From assembly GCA_003562775.1 (NCBI GenBank), contig PWTU01000538.1:1-64000 (forward strand): DNA of 64,000 bases. The letters are read 5' to 3'. A program made the position numbers and the translations under genes. Positions 1 to 11,049 of the stretch are shown piece after piece (positions within the stretch are counted from its first letter, which is position 1; the number at the start of each line of letters is the position of its first letter). The notes under the pieces were generated by a model. The model had not been told where the DNA came from. It saw only the letters and a list, made by a program, of their open reading frames with translations, and searched no databases. The DNA comes from Ignavibacteriales bacterium (GTDB lineage Bacteria > Bacteroidota > Ignavibacteria > T3Sed10-11).

Positions 1-69
1 AAAGACTTAATGGATTTTGCGGGGGGACTGGTTCAAATGATGATTGCAGAGGTTGCAGAAGATGCGTAG
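1..69 (+). CDS. C-terminal tail of an upstream gene truncated by the window edge
   Basis: Frame 1 open from base 1 to TAG at 67-69 (KDLMDFAGGLVQMMIAEVAEDA*); overlaps the next start by 8 nt. Product not identifiable. Confidence 0.5.
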   Translation, partial: KDLMDFAGGLVQMMIAEVAEDA

Positions 70-982
70 ATCAAGATATACCGGAATAGATCCAGAGCAG
101 CTCGGGCTCGATAACTTACTTTACACCAAGAAAAACAGAATTGCCACCGTAACCATTAATCGACCCGAAACCCACAATGCGCTGAACTTCGAGACTGTCC
201 GTGAACTGCATCGGGTTTTCGAAGATGTTACGTGGGACGATGATATTGCGGTTATGGTTTTAACCGGAGCTGGCGAGAAAGCATTTTGCACAGGTGCGGA
301 TATTAAACAATGGCATGACGAGTTTATGACGCATCCCGGCGATTTTTATAAATGGATGGGTGCATTCATAGAAATGCATGATCGATTACGCAATATCGGC
401 AAACCGACGGTCGCGCGATTAAACGGTATTGTCGTCGGAGGCGGTAACGAGTTGAATATGGCTTGCGATCTTGCAATTGCAGCAGATGATATTTACATAC
501 GGCAGGTAGGACCTGCACGCGGCAGCGTTCCGGCTGCCGGTGCAACTCAGTGGCTGCCGCTCATCGTCGGCGACAGACGCGCCCGTGAAATTTTACTGCT
601 ATGCGATGAGATACCGGCGGAAAAAGCCCTTGATTGGGGACTTGTAAACCGCATTGTTCCGAGGGGAAGATTAGACGACGCGGTCAATGAAATGACCGAC
701 AAACTTCTCAATAAACTGCCGGAAGTAACGCGCTACACAAAACAGCAGCTTAACGTTTGGCGGGATTTTTCGTGGGCGATGACTATCGGTCATGCACGCG
801 ATTGGCTGACGGTGCACACATCGGCGCCCGAAATTTATGAAGGGATTGATTCTTTTAAAAACAAGAGGCCGATTGATTATGAAAAAGTTCGTAAAGGTCT
901 GCTTACGCATTGTTCCTCCTGCGGAGCAACGATGCCGGTCCGTTATACATTCTGCGGCGAGTGCGGCAAAGAGCTTGCCTAA
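62..982 (+). CDS. Enoyl-CoA hydratase/isomerase (crotonase) family protein with C-terminal zinc-ribbon
   Basis: Crotonase motifs (TINRPETHNALN, FCTGADIKQW, NGIVVGGGNELNMACDLAIA); C-terminal CSSCGATMPVRYTFCGECGKEL. ORF track start at 44 is a TTG; ATG at 62 overlaps the upstream stop. Confidence 0.9.
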   Translation: MRRSRYTGIDPEQLGLDNLLYTKKNRIATVTINRPETHNALNFETVRELHRVFEDVTWDDDIAVMVLTGAGEKAFCTGADIKQWHDEFMTHPGDFYKWMGAFIEMHDRLRNIGKPTVARLNGIVVGGGNELNMACDLAIAADDIYIRQVGPARGSVPAAGATQWLPLIVGDRRAREILLLCDEIPAEKALDWGLVNRIVPRGRLDDAVNEMTDKLLNKLPEVTRYTKQQLNVWRDFSWAMTIGHARDWLTVHTSAPEIYEGIDSFKNKRPIDYEKVRKGLLTHCSSCGATMPVRYTFCGECGKELA

Positions 983-1403
983 ATACCTTCTGCTAATTGC
1001 GGCGCTCTCTCTGTCCATCGATGCAGGGGATGACGATTTTTTCGAGGAAAAATTGAACATAATATTCTATCAGTTTCTCGAAGAATCCGACGACTTATTT
1101 ATGGAAATTGTACCGGGCGATCGTTTCCGCCTGCCGCTGATTCGCGGATATCAGGTACGTATCGACCACGACAAAATTGAAATCATTGCACTAACCGGAA
1201 GAGAAGTCGTAGAGCCCGACGGAATGATAATGCCGAGCGGACATGTAGCACAGGGTTATAATCTGGGGAGGTTATCAACGCTTGAATATGAACTGCTTGT
1301 CCATTTCGATCATCAGACGGATCGGTATTTTTTTGCTTTACGGGGTGATTCAATTCGTGTTTCACCGTTCAGGGATGAGTTTACAAACGTGATTATCCCT
1401 TGA
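975..1403 (+). CDS. Small secreted protein of unknown function
   Basis: In-frame TTG at 975 overlapping the previous stop gives a signal-peptide-like N-terminus (MPKYLLLIAALSLSIDA); the track ORF from 837 would overlap the crotonase by about 146 nt. Confidence 0.5.
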   Translation: MPKYLLLIAALSLSIDAGDDDFFEEKLNIIFYQFLEESDDLFMEIVPGDRFRLPLIRGYQVRIDHDKIEIIALTGREVVEPDGMIMPSGHVAQGYNLGRLSTLEYELLVHFDHQTDRYFFALRGDSIRVSPFRDEFTNVIIP

Positions 1404-1437
1404 TGCTTATTAACCTTCATATGGGAGTCCATTTACA

Positions 1438-2214
1438 ATGCGATACAACACAATTCTCGTTTCCACGAGCGACAAAGGATTTGCAAAAGTTCAAATAAAC
1501 AGACCACAGGTCCTCAATGCGCTCAACCGGGAAGTAATGGATGAACTTGTTTCGTCGCTCGAATCATTTGATCGCGATGATTCGATCAAGTGTATAATAC
1601 TCACCGGAAACGAAAAAGCATTTGCAGCCGGTGCGGACATAAAAGAGATGGCGGATGCGACAGCCGTCGATATGCTCGTTCGGGATCAACTTTCTAAATG
1701 GGATAGAATCCGTAAAATCAAAAAGCCGCTCATTGCCGCAGTCAGCGGCTTTGCACTCGGCGGCGGGTGCGAGCTTACTATGCTCTGCGATATAATTATT
1801 GCTTCGGAAACGGCGACATTCGGTCAGCCGGAAATTAATATAGGTGTGATGCCCGGCGCCGGCGGAACTCAGCGTCTTACAAGAGCCGTCGGAAAATACC
1901 GGGCAATGGAGATGGTGCTCACGGGAAAATTCCTGAAAGCCGAGGAAGCACAACAGGCTGGACTTGTAAATAAAATCGTTCCGGTAGAAATGCTCATCAA
2001 CGAAGCGGAAGAAATGGCGGCACTCATTGCCTCAAAGCCGCCGGTGGCATTACAGATGGCAAAGGAATCGGTGCTTAAAGCGTTCGATACGACTATAGAA
2101 ACCGGGCTGGAATTCGAACGGAAAAACTTCTACCTGCTCTTTTCAACCGAGGATCAAAAAGAAGGCATGAAAGCATTCGTTGAAAAACGAAAACCACAAT
2201 GGAAGGGTAAATAA
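1438..2214 (+). CDS. Enoyl-CoA hydratase
   Basis: Full crotonase fold motifs: KVQINRPQVLNALN, AFAAGADIKEMA, GFALGGGCELTMLCDIIIAS, GVMPGAGGTQRLTRAVG. Confidence 0.93.
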   Translation: MRYNTILVSTSDKGFAKVQINRPQVLNALNREVMDELVSSLESFDRDDSIKCIILTGNEKAFAAGADIKEMADATAVDMLVRDQLSKWDRIRKIKKPLIAAVSGFALGGGCELTMLCDIIIASETATFGQPEINIGVMPGAGGTQRLTRAVGKYRAMEMVLTGKFLKAEEAQQAGLVNKIVPVEMLINEAEEMAALIASKPPVALQMAKESVLKAFDTTIETGLEFERKNFYLLFSTEDQKEGMKAFVEKRKPQWKGK

Positions 2215-2222
2215 AAAACCGT

Positions 2223-5200
2223 ATGGCGCCTACCATCCTCACCCCGGATAGCAAACTCTCCTTTCCGGACTTTACACTGCTTCGGGCATCGGCGGGCTCG
2301 GGCAAGACCCGGGCGCTTGCACACAGATATATTCAATTCCTCCTTTCGGATCGTGTAGACCGTAATACTCTTTCCAACATTCTTGCCATAACGTTCTCAA
2401 ACAACGCCGCACGTGAAATGAAAGAGAGAATTCTCAAGTGGTTAAAAGCCATTTACTCGGGGGATGAAGAACACCTCGAAATTCTTGTATATCTCACAGG
2501 ACTCGAACGTGATACATTGGAGGAACGAGCCGGACAACTTGTGGATCATATACTCGATAACTATTCCGATTTTCAGGTCAGAACAATAGATAGTTTCACA
2601 GCATCAATTTTTCGTTCCTCGGCACTCGAATTCGGCGTCTCTCCCACAACGGAAATTTTATTACAAAAGAATGAACTCATCAAACAGGCATTCGATACAT
2701 TTTTCCGGCAGATCAAAGAGAATACCGAAGAAGCATCGGTCCTCGAGAAAATAATAGAGTATATATTATCACATAGAGGACCCGATACGCGTTATCCCTG
2801 GGATCCAACCGAAGAAATTATTTCCGTATTTAAGAATCTGTACACACGTCTTGCATCCCTTCCGCATGATGTGAAAGCTGAGGATTACTCGGATGCAATG
2901 GCAAATATATTCGAGAATATAAAAGAACAGATTCAAAAAATAGATAAATTTGTCAAAAAATCCGGTTTGGAGTACAATAAAAATGCCCGTTTTGACAACG
3001 CACTTGAAGCGGTAAAAACCAACGACAGGGATTATGCAATCGGGAGACGGCATAATGCCAGCATTATTAAAAAAGGAAAGATGAAACCGGATGAGTTCAA
3101 CAAGTGGAATGAACAGGTCAATGCGTTGCGCGATGAACTTAACGACCTATACGCACGAATGACATTGTATTATGCCCGGTCCTTTTATAATGCGCACCTT
3201 TTTAACTTCCGCAACTTTAGCAGTATCCTTAACAATACAAAACGGGAACGCAATCAAATTTTAATCGACGATATCGGGAAACTGCTATCTTCGTTTCTTC
3301 ACCAGGAAATCATACCGTACGTTTATCTAATGCTGGGAGACACCATTCATCATTATCTGATCGACGAATTCCAGGATACCTCCCCCCTTCAATGGGCGGA
3401 TTTAAAACCGTTGATCGAGAATTCGCTTTCGCAGGGCGGCAGCTTGTTCGCGGTGGGCGATACTAAACAGGCCATTTATAAATTCCGCGGTGCGGATTTC
3501 AAGATCATGAAACACCTTGAGGAGAGACAGGAATTTTTATCTGCCTCGCCGAATATCCTCGACCTTGATACAAACTACAGAAGCGACGGCAACATCCTGC
3601 ATTTCAATGAAATATTTTTTAACAATATACTCGAACACGATGAATACGGCGCCGCAGCGCGTTTGAGCGGACTGGATCATCACAAACAATATGCTGCCAA
3701 AGAAAAAGAAAACAAAGGGTACGCAGAAAGCATCGTGTATACTCCCGAGATGCGGGATGAAGCCCCTGAACCAGAAAGAAAGAAAATTCTTGATACCATT
3801 AATGATGCCTTACAAAGGGGATACAGCTATCGCGACATTGCCGTTCTTACATTTAAAAATAACGATGTCACGACGATAAGTTCATGGCTTAGTGAAGAGA
3901 GCATACAATTTGTATCATTCTCAAATCTGGATGTGCGGAAACGTAAAATTACCGGCGAATTAATTTCGCTGCTTCAGTTTCTTAATTCTCCGGTCGACGA
4001 TCTTGCGTTTGCAACATTCTGTCTCGGAGATATTTGCCGGACGGCACTCGAACGAACCGGCATTTCGAGAGATAATTTTATTCAATACATCACACAAGCC
4101 GGAAACGAGCCGGAGCTGAGAAAACATCCTCTCTATAAAAATGTAATGCAATCATTTCCCGACTTTTGGCAAAACTATCTGGAGCATTTATTCAACAGGG
4201 TCGGTCACCTGTCTATTTACGATCTTACGCTCGACATATATAAAATGTTTTCTCTATACCATACTTTTCGTGATGAAGAAGCGACGCTAACTAAGTTTAT
4301 CGAAGCAATTAAAGATTTTGAATCGAACGGTGCAAACAGTCTCCGTGCGTTTTTGGATTACGTGGAAGCCGGAGATTCCGAATCGGAATGGAATATCGAC
4401 ACACCCGAAAAAATAGACGCGGTACAACTGATGACCATTCATAAAGCAAAGGGATTGGGATTCCCTATTGTTATCGTCGTGCTCTACAACGATCACAGAA
4501 TGAAGGAAGATTTCTATATCGACACGAGCGACGATCCCCCAAATTTAATGTATTTAAAATCAACCTTTGCCGATGTTGATCCGACAATAGAAAGGGTGTA
4601 CAACGAACACAGATTAGCAAACATAGCTGATTATTTAAACGGACTCTATGTTGCGTGTACACGGGCTGAAAATGAGTTGTATCTCATAGGGGTCCCCCCC
4701 AGAAACATCGGCAAGACAAGTATATTTACATTTCTCCCTGACAAAACATTCGGCGAAAAGGAACAATGCACACAACATCTGCATTCGGAAGAAAAATTCA
4801 TCACCGCACACTACCATAATTTACAAGCTCATTTCGGATTCGGGGACGATATGCCGCTCAATATTGCTGATCTGCAACGCGGCGAGCTGATCCATGAAAT
4901 ACTTTCTTCAATAGAATTTTTCGATAATATGCTGGATGAAAAAATAAAAAATGAATTTGACAAATTTAAACAACAAAACGCTTCAGCACGCGAACTATCC
5001 GAAAAAAGTATAATCGAGACGATTACATCATTCATAAACAGTGATGATATATTTCATTATTTTGAAAAACGCAAAGGAAGAACAATTCAAACCGAAACGG
5101 ATATCACGGATTCATCCGGCAGGTTGTTCAGAGTTGACCGTTTGGTTATCGATCCGGATCGAATAACTGCAATTGACTTTAAAACAGGCGATGACAGCAT

Positions 5201-5327
5201 TTCCACAATCAACCATGAAAAACAATTGTTGAACTACATAAACATCCTTCGCGACATATATCCCGGTAAGACCGTTCACGGAATCGTTGCCTATATCGAT
5301 AAGGAAAGTATAAAGGTAGTCGAATGA
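2223..5327 (+). CDS. UvrD/AddA-like helicase-nuclease
   Basis: Walker A RASAGSGKTRAL, LIDEFQDTSPLQW, VGDTKQAIYKFRGAD, VQLMTIHKAKGLGFPIV, C-terminal nuclease-like AIDFKTGDD. Confidence 0.88.
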   Translation: MAPTILTPDSKLSFPDFTLLRASAGSGKTRALAHRYIQFLLSDRVDRNTLSNILAITFSNNAAREMKERILKWLKAIYSGDEEHLEILVYLTGLERDTLEERAGQLVDHILDNYSDFQVRTIDSFTASIFRSSALEFGVSPTTEILLQKNELIKQAFDTFFRQIKENTEEASVLEKIIEYILSHRGPDTRYPWDPTEEIISVFKNLYTRLASLPHDVKAEDYSDAMANIFENIKEQIQKIDKFVKKSGLEYNKNARFDNALEAVKTNDRDYAIGRRHNASIIKKGKMKPDEFNKWNEQVNALRDELNDLYARMTLYYARSFYNAHLFNFRNFSSILNNTKRERNQILIDDIGKLLSSFLHQEIIPYVYLMLGDTIHHYLIDEFQDTSPLQWADLKPLIENSLSQGGSLFAVGDTKQAIYKFRGADFKIMKHLEERQEFLSASPNILDLDTNYRSDGNILHFNEIFFNNILEHDEYGAAARLSGLDHHKQYAAKEKENKGYAESIVYTPEMRDEAPEPERKKILDTINDALQRGYSYRDIAVLTFKNNDVTTISSWLSEESIQFVSFSNLDVRKRKITGELISLLQFLNSPVDDLAFATFCLGDICRTALERTGISRDNFIQYITQAGNEPELRKHPLYKNVMQSFPDFWQNYLEHLFNRVGHLSIYDLTLDIYKMFSLYHTFRDEEATLTKFIEAIKDFESNGANSLRAFLDYVEAGDSESEWNIDTPEKIDAVQLMTIHKAKGLGFPIVIVVLYNDHRMKEDFYIDTSDDPPNLMYLKSTFADVDPTIERVYNEHRLANIADYLNGLYVACTRAENELYLIGVPPRNIGKTSIFTFLPDKTFGEKEQCTQHLHSEEKFITAHYHNLQAHFGFGDDMPLNIADLQRGELIHEILSSIEFFDNMLDEKIKNEFDKFKQQNASARELSEKSIIETITSFINSDDIFHYFEKRKGRTIQTETDITDSSGRLFRVDRLVIDPDRITAIDFKTGDDSISTINHEKQLLNYINILRDIYPGKTVHGIVAYIDKESIKVVE

Positions 5328-8131
5328 GTACTTCCATTCTCGTCCCGCCCGGGTATGACATAATCGAAGATATAGCCAACCGGTTGCCATCTCAAAACAA
5401 CGATTATTCCGGCACTTTAATAGTATTTCCGGGCAAAAGACCCGGATACTATCTGCGCAAGATAATCGGAACCAGAACCGGCGCCGGCTACATTCCTCCC
5501 GCTATTATGTCAATGGATGAGTTCGTGGACTACGTGTATGAAAACGAGTTAAAGATAATCGACAGGAAAATAGACTCCATCGATGCTGCTGCAATTCTGT
5601 ATGACATACATAAATCGACGACCGCTCCACTCGGAGGCGAACATTTTAAAAGAGTAGACGATTTCCTGCCGCTGGCAATGAACATCTTTAAAGAACTCGA
5701 AGAATTTTGCATTGCGGACATATCGGTCGAGAGACTGCATCAAACCCTCGCAGGATATGATGCGGAGCAACTCGGCACAATCGTACATTATTACACAAAG
5801 TTCTACGAGAAGACAGCATCGGAAAATTACTCAACCAGGTCGCTCCGGTACCGGAATGCAGCGAATTCGATAGATGATATTCAACTATCCGAATTTACGC
5901 ATATAATATGTGCCGGATTCTTTATGTTGACAAAATCCGAGCGGGATATTTTTTCCGGATTATTAAAACGGGATGATGCGCTCATAATTTTTCAGGATGG
6001 AAAGGGGATGCGGGAACATTTAAAGGAACTTCGCATACAACCGGAGGAAATCGAAGTTGAGGAAACAACGCCTGTTATCCGGGTTCATAAAAGTTCCGAC
6101 ACACACGGTCAGGTATTTGCGTTATCAAAACTTATCAAACAGCTCGACGATCAGAATGTAATATTGGATGAAAAAAATATAATCGTAACTCCTTCAGCAG
6201 AAACACTCTTTCCGCTGATTCAAAATACCCTTCCACTCATTTATAACAACAATTACAATATTTCGCTCGGGTATCCTGCGTCACGAAGTACAATTCACGG
6301 TTTCATTTCATCTATGATGGATGCAATCCTGTCGCGCGAAGAAGACAAATACAATGCGCCGGAGTATCTAAAATTTGTACTTCACCCGTACACAAAAAAC
6401 ATACTGCTGAATGAATCACCGGAACCATCAAGAATATTGTTTCATGCACTTGAAGATCATTTTAGCAAAAATCCAGCCCTATCGTATTTCGATCTCCGCG
6501 AAATTGAAAACGATACCTCCTTTTTCAAAGCTGTCGAAGCCAGAGCGGCTGGCGCCGGTTATACTCTAACCGCTGATGAATTTCAAAATCATTTGACGGG
6601 GATACACACATATACATTGCGTTCTGTGGAAAACGTATCTTCAATCGGTGAGCTGTCTAAGAAGCTTATCGATATAATTTTATATATTAACGAGAACAGC
6701 ACGGCACGGCAGCACCCTCTGTTCAACCATTTCTCCGGTCATTTAATCGAGTCATTATCCGGATTGCAAAATTCCCTGCTATCGAAAATATCATTTGATG
6801 AACCGGAGGGATATTTTAAATTCTACAACCACTATGTATCGGAAATACAGATACCATTTGCCGGCACCCCGTTAAGCGGATTACAGGTTCTGGGATTTCT
6901 CGAAACCCGTTCGTTGAAATTCGACCGTGTATTCTTTCTCGATGCAAATGACGATGTCATATCCGGTATGCGTAACGATGAGTCGCTTGTGCCGAACCGG
7001 GTTCGCAAAGAACTCGGCATTCCAACCTACCGCGATCGTGAACGGTTGTACGCATATTATCTGGATCTGTTAGTTCATCATGCAAGAGAAGTTGATTTCT
7101 TTTACATTGAAAAAGATAAGAAAGAACGCAGCCGATATCTGGAACAACTTGCATGGAACGCAGAAAAGTCAGGTAAACTTATCGAAACCGATTCAATCAG
7201 ATATAATGTAAAACTGATAAATACCGAACCATCGCCAATACCTAAAACCGGAGATATATTACCCATTCTCAATGAATTGGAATACAGCGCAACGTCGCTG
7301 GATACATACCTGAAATGTCCGCTTCGATTTTATTACCGGTATATACTGAAATTCCGTGAACGCGACGAACTCACAGAAGAGGTTGACAACCTCCGGATCG
7401 GATCAATTGTCCACGGCATCCTAAAAAGATATTTTACATCACGAAAAGGGATTGAACTTTCACCGGTTGATCTTTCGACAGATGAGATGAACGCAGCAGT
7501 CGATAGTGAGTTTAGCGATGTATTCGGTGACCGGATATCGGGAAAGATTTATGTTCTGCGGCAGCAAATAAAACGGAGGATGGAGGAGTTTTTATATTCT
7601 TATCAGATTCCATTGGCAAGAAAATATAAGATAAAAATTCTTGATGTTGAAACTTCACTAAAGGCAGAATTAAACGGTTATCAAATTACCGGCACGATTG
7701 ATCGAATTGAAAAAAGGAACGAAGATGTGTATATCCTCGATTTTAAAATATCGGGCAATGCAGACCGGCTGAGGATTCGCTTCAACAAACTCGATATCGA
7801 TGATCGATCAACCTGGTATAGTGCAATAGGTTCACTACAGTTGCCCGTTTATATGCTCTTATACGAAAGCAATATATCCGGCTCATCCCAATCCCTTAAT
7901 CCCGCCTTTGTCCTTTTAGGAAAACAGAGGATTGCTCCGGACATAGATATTAGTTTACTGAAAATGATGCAGGACCAACAGGCAGAATTAAACCGGATAA
8001 AAGAAGTAATAAATAGACTATTGAATGAGATAACTAATCCGGATATTGATTTTCATCCCACCGAAGATTTTGGCGCCGAGTGTCCGAACTGCCCGTATAA
8101 ACTGATTTGCGGAACGCAGTGGACGGGGTGA
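5324..8131 (+). CDS. AddB-like PD-(D/E)XK nuclease with candidate 4Fe-4S cluster
   Basis: Overlaps the AddA-like stop (ATGA); LKCPLRFYYRYILKF, VYILDFKISG, C-terminal CPNCPYKLIC (C-x2-C-x5-C). Confidence 0.85.
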   Translation: MSTSILVPPGYDIIEDIANRLPSQNNDYSGTLIVFPGKRPGYYLRKIIGTRTGAGYIPPAIMSMDEFVDYVYENELKIIDRKIDSIDAAAILYDIHKSTTAPLGGEHFKRVDDFLPLAMNIFKELEEFCIADISVERLHQTLAGYDAEQLGTIVHYYTKFYEKTASENYSTRSLRYRNAANSIDDIQLSEFTHIICAGFFMLTKSERDIFSGLLKRDDALIIFQDGKGMREHLKELRIQPEEIEVEETTPVIRVHKSSDTHGQVFALSKLIKQLDDQNVILDEKNIIVTPSAETLFPLIQNTLPLIYNNNYNISLGYPASRSTIHGFISSMMDAILSREEDKYNAPEYLKFVLHPYTKNILLNESPEPSRILFHALEDHFSKNPALSYFDLREIENDTSFFKAVEARAAGAGYTLTADEFQNHLTGIHTYTLRSVENVSSIGELSKKLIDIILYINENSTARQHPLFNHFSGHLIESLSGLQNSLLSKISFDEPEGYFKFYNHYVSEIQIPFAGTPLSGLQVLGFLETRSLKFDRVFFLDANDDVISGMRNDESLVPNRVRKELGIPTYRDRERLYAYYLDLLVHHAREVDFFYIEKDKKERSRYLEQLAWNAEKSGKLIETDSIRYNVKLINTEPSPIPKTGDILPILNELEYSATSLDTYLKCPLRFYYRYILKFRERDELTEEVDNLRIGSIVHGILKRYFTSRKGIELSPVDLSTDEMNAAVDSEFSDVFGDRISGKIYVLRQQIKRRMEEFLYSYQIPLARKYKIKILDVETSLKAELNGYQITGTIDRIEKRNEDVYILDFKISGNADRLRIRFNKLDIDDRSTWYSAIGSLQLPVYMLLYESNISGSSQSLNPAFVLLGKQRIAPDIDISLLKMMQDQQAELNRIKEVINRLLNEITNPDIDFHPTEDFGAECPNCPYKLICGTQWTG

Positions 8132-8136
8132 GTTCG

Positions 8137-8166
8137 GTTGGCAGCATGCAGTTGACAGTTTGCAGT
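8137..8166. repeat. Degenerate ~10-nt period intergenic sequence
   Basis: gttggcagcatgcagttgacagtttgcagt between addB-like gene and 8270 CDS. Confidence 0.4.
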
Positions 8167-8218
8167 CTTTGGCGAATGAATTTCATTGCACTTTCCATTG
8201 TTATACAATTGTGAAGAT

Positions 8219-8234
8219 ACGTGCCCGGGCACGT
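8219..8234. promoter_or_regulatory. 16-nt perfect palindrome ACGTGCCCGGGCACGT
   Basis: Sequence equals its own reverse complement; 35 nt upstream of the 8270 start codon. Confidence 0.4.
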
Positions 8235-8269
8235 TATATCTGTTTATATTCTAATTCATACATAGGTCT

Positions 8270-10393
8270 ATGACACAATCAAAACAAAATCCTAACAGAC
8301 TCATTCACGAAAAAAGTCCGTACTTGCTGCAACATGCATATAATCCCGTCGACTGGTACCCATGGGGAGATGAGACGTTTCAGAAAGCCAAAGAAGAAGA
8401 CAAGCCGATATTTCTCTCCATCGGTTATTCAACCTGCTACTGGTGTCACGTCATGGAACGTGAAGTCTTCGAGAACGAACAGCTTGCAGAATTAATGAAT
8501 AACTATTTGATCAACATAAAGGTCGACCGGGAGGAACGACCGGACGTAGATCGAATTTATATGAAGGCACTACAGGCGATGTCGGGGCACGGCGGCTGGC
8601 CAATGTCGGTGTTTTTAACGCACGACCTAAAGCCGTTTTATGCGGCAACATATATTCCTCCCGTCTCAAAACATGGTATCCCGGGTTTCGGAGATGTCAT
8701 TCAAACGATACATAAAATATGGAATAACGAACGGGAGAAGATCACACAGTCAAGCAGTCAGATTTTTGATCACCTCTCAAAATCGATTGCACCGGCCTTA
8801 CCGAAACAAAATCTTGATGAAAAAATCCTTGACAATGGCTTCATCAAAATCAAAGATGCATTCGACCCGGAAAACGGCGGGTTTGGCGACGCGCCGAAAT
8901 TTCCGACCCCGGTGATGTTTAATTTTCTATTGCGCTGCCATAAGCGAACCGGAGATTTACATGCACTTGAAATGCCTGCTTTTACGCTTACAAAAATGGC
9001 GCACGGCGGCATATACGATCATATCGGAGGCGGATTTCATCGCTACGCAACCGATGCAAAATGGCAGGTTCCCCACTTTGAAAAGATGCTCTACGATCAG
9101 GCGCAGCTTGTTTTATCGTATATCGACACGTATCAGATTACACGTGATGAATTTTATGCAAACGTAGCAAAGGATGTACTCAATTATGTTAAACGGGTTA
9201 TGACTTCTCCTGAAGGTGGTTTTTATTCAGCCGAAGATGCGGAGAGCGCCGTCGATCCCGATAATCCTACTGAAAAAGAAGAAGGTGCTTTCTATGTTTG
9301 GAAATATTCTGAAATAAAATCAACACTTACACCCGATGAATTTGCAGTCGCCGAACTGTACTACGGACTTCGTCAAAACGGCAATGTGAGCTCGGATCCA
9401 CACGGTGTTTTCACCGGAAAGAACATACTTTCGATTGAGAAAACGAAAGAAGAAGTAGCACAGGAATTAAATAAAGATATCGATGACATATCAGAACTAC
9501 TATCATCAATCCGTCTGAAATTATTCGAAGCGCGGGAGAAACGCCCGAAGTGTCATCTTGATGATAAGATTCTCGTTTCGTGGAACGGACTGATGATTTC
9601 CGCATGTGCCCGGGCGTATCAGGTATTCGAAGATGGTCAATACCTGCACATGGCTGAAAATGCCGCAGGTTTCATTACAAAAAAATTGTATGATAGAAAC
9701 TCAGGAAAGTTACTCCGCCGCTACCGGGACGGCGAGGCGATGATTGAAGCACATCTTGAAGACTATGCATTCTTTACACGATCGTTAATCGATTTGTACG
9801 AGGCATCGTTCGATACAGAACTCCTCGATACGGCACTCCTGTTAAATGAACAAATGATTGGATTGTTTTATGATGAAGAGAACGATGGCTTCTTCGATAC
9901 TTCCGGCAACGATCCGTCTGTTATTTTACGCTCTAAGGAATGGCATGACGGCGCCGAACCGTCGGGTAATTCCATAGCAATCGAAAACTTGCTGCGATTA
10001 TCGTATATGTTCGGACGCGACGATTACCTGGAAAACGCAATGAAGTCGCTTTCTTACTTCAGCGAGTTGATGAACAAGGCACCTCAGGCACTTGCCCAAT
10101 TTCTTGCCGCAACCGATCTTGCACTCTCAAAACCAAAGCAGATTATCATTGCTGGAAACAAAGAGGAGCCGCAAACCCGCGCAATGCTCAGGGAAATACA
10201 CTCCCGCTTCCTACCCGGCAAAGTATTACTCCTCGCCGACGGCGGCAAAGGCCAGGAATACCTCGCCTCAAAAGTTAAGTTCATCGGAACGGTAAAAAAG
10301 ATAGACGATAAACCGACAGCGTATGTTTGTGAAAACTTTACCTGTGAGCTTCCGGTGAATGAGATTGACAAGTTAGGGGCTATATTGAAATGA
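8270..10393 (+). CDS. Thioredoxin domain-containing protein, DUF255 / YyaL / SPATA20 family
   Basis: [72 protein letters not shown]. Confidence 0.95.
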   Translation: MTQSKQNPNRLIHEKSPYLLQHAYNPVDWYPWGDETFQKAKEEDKPIFLSIGYSTCYWCHVMEREVFENEQLAELMNNYLINIKVDREERPDVDRIYMKALQAMSGHGGWPMSVFLTHDLKPFYAATYIPPVSKHGIPGFGDVIQTIHKIWNNEREKITQSSSQIFDHLSKSIAPALPKQNLDEKILDNGFIKIKDAFDPENGGFGDAPKFPTPVMFNFLLRCHKRTGDLHALEMPAFTLTKMAHGGIYDHIGGGFHRYATDAKWQVPHFEKMLYDQAQLVLSYIDTYQITRDEFYANVAKDVLNYVKRVMTSPEGGFYSAEDAESAVDPDNPTEKEEGAFYVWKYSEIKSTLTPDEFAVAELYYGLRQNGNVSSDPHGVFTGKNILSIEKTKEEVAQELNKDIDDISELLSSIRLKLFEAREKRPKCHLDDKILVSWNGLMISACARAYQVFEDGQYLHMAENAAGFITKKLYDRNSGKLLRRYRDGEAMIEAHLEDYAFFTRSLIDLYEASFDTELLDTALLLNEQMIGLFYDEENDGFFDTSGNDPSVILRSKEWHDGAEPSGNSIAIENLLRLSYMFGRDDYLENAMKSLSYFSELMNKAPQALAQFLAATDLALSKPKQIIIAGNKEEPQTRAMLREIHSRFLPGKVLLLADGGKGQEYLASKVKFIGTVKKIDDKPTAYVCENFTCELPVNEIDKLGAILK

Positions 10394-10447
10394 ATGAATG
10401 AATGAATGCTTGATTGATTGATTGATTGTTTGTTTGTTTGATTGAAT
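10390..10447. repeat. Compound tetranucleotide microsatellite (TGAA)n-(TTGA)n-(TTTG)n
   Basis: aatgaatgaatgaatgcttgattgattgattgattgtttgtttgtttgattgaatg directly at the stop of the DUF255 gene. Confidence 0.85.
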
Positions 10448-10508
10448 GAGTGATAACAAACCAATTAAGCATTTGCATATAAAGTTTTATACTGATATAT
10501 TTAAAATT

Positions 10509-10998
<490 letters not shown>

Positions 10999-11049
10999 CG
11001 ATTCTCACACTAAACACCCAATTCGCAACTCTTAACTCGTCATTCGTAA

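Noticed and set aside
837-974. N-terminal part of the 188-aa ORF
   Set aside because: Lies entirely within the crotonase coding sequence in another frame; only the part from TTG 975 looks genuine.
8219-8234. Palindrome as the addB-like gene's intrinsic terminator
   Set aside because: No loop and no clear U tract after it; regulatory or hairpin role left open.
10390-10447. Possible CRISPR array
   Set aside because: Four-nt units without unique spacers; simple microsatellite, not a CRISPR array. No array or cas gene was recognised anywhere in the window.
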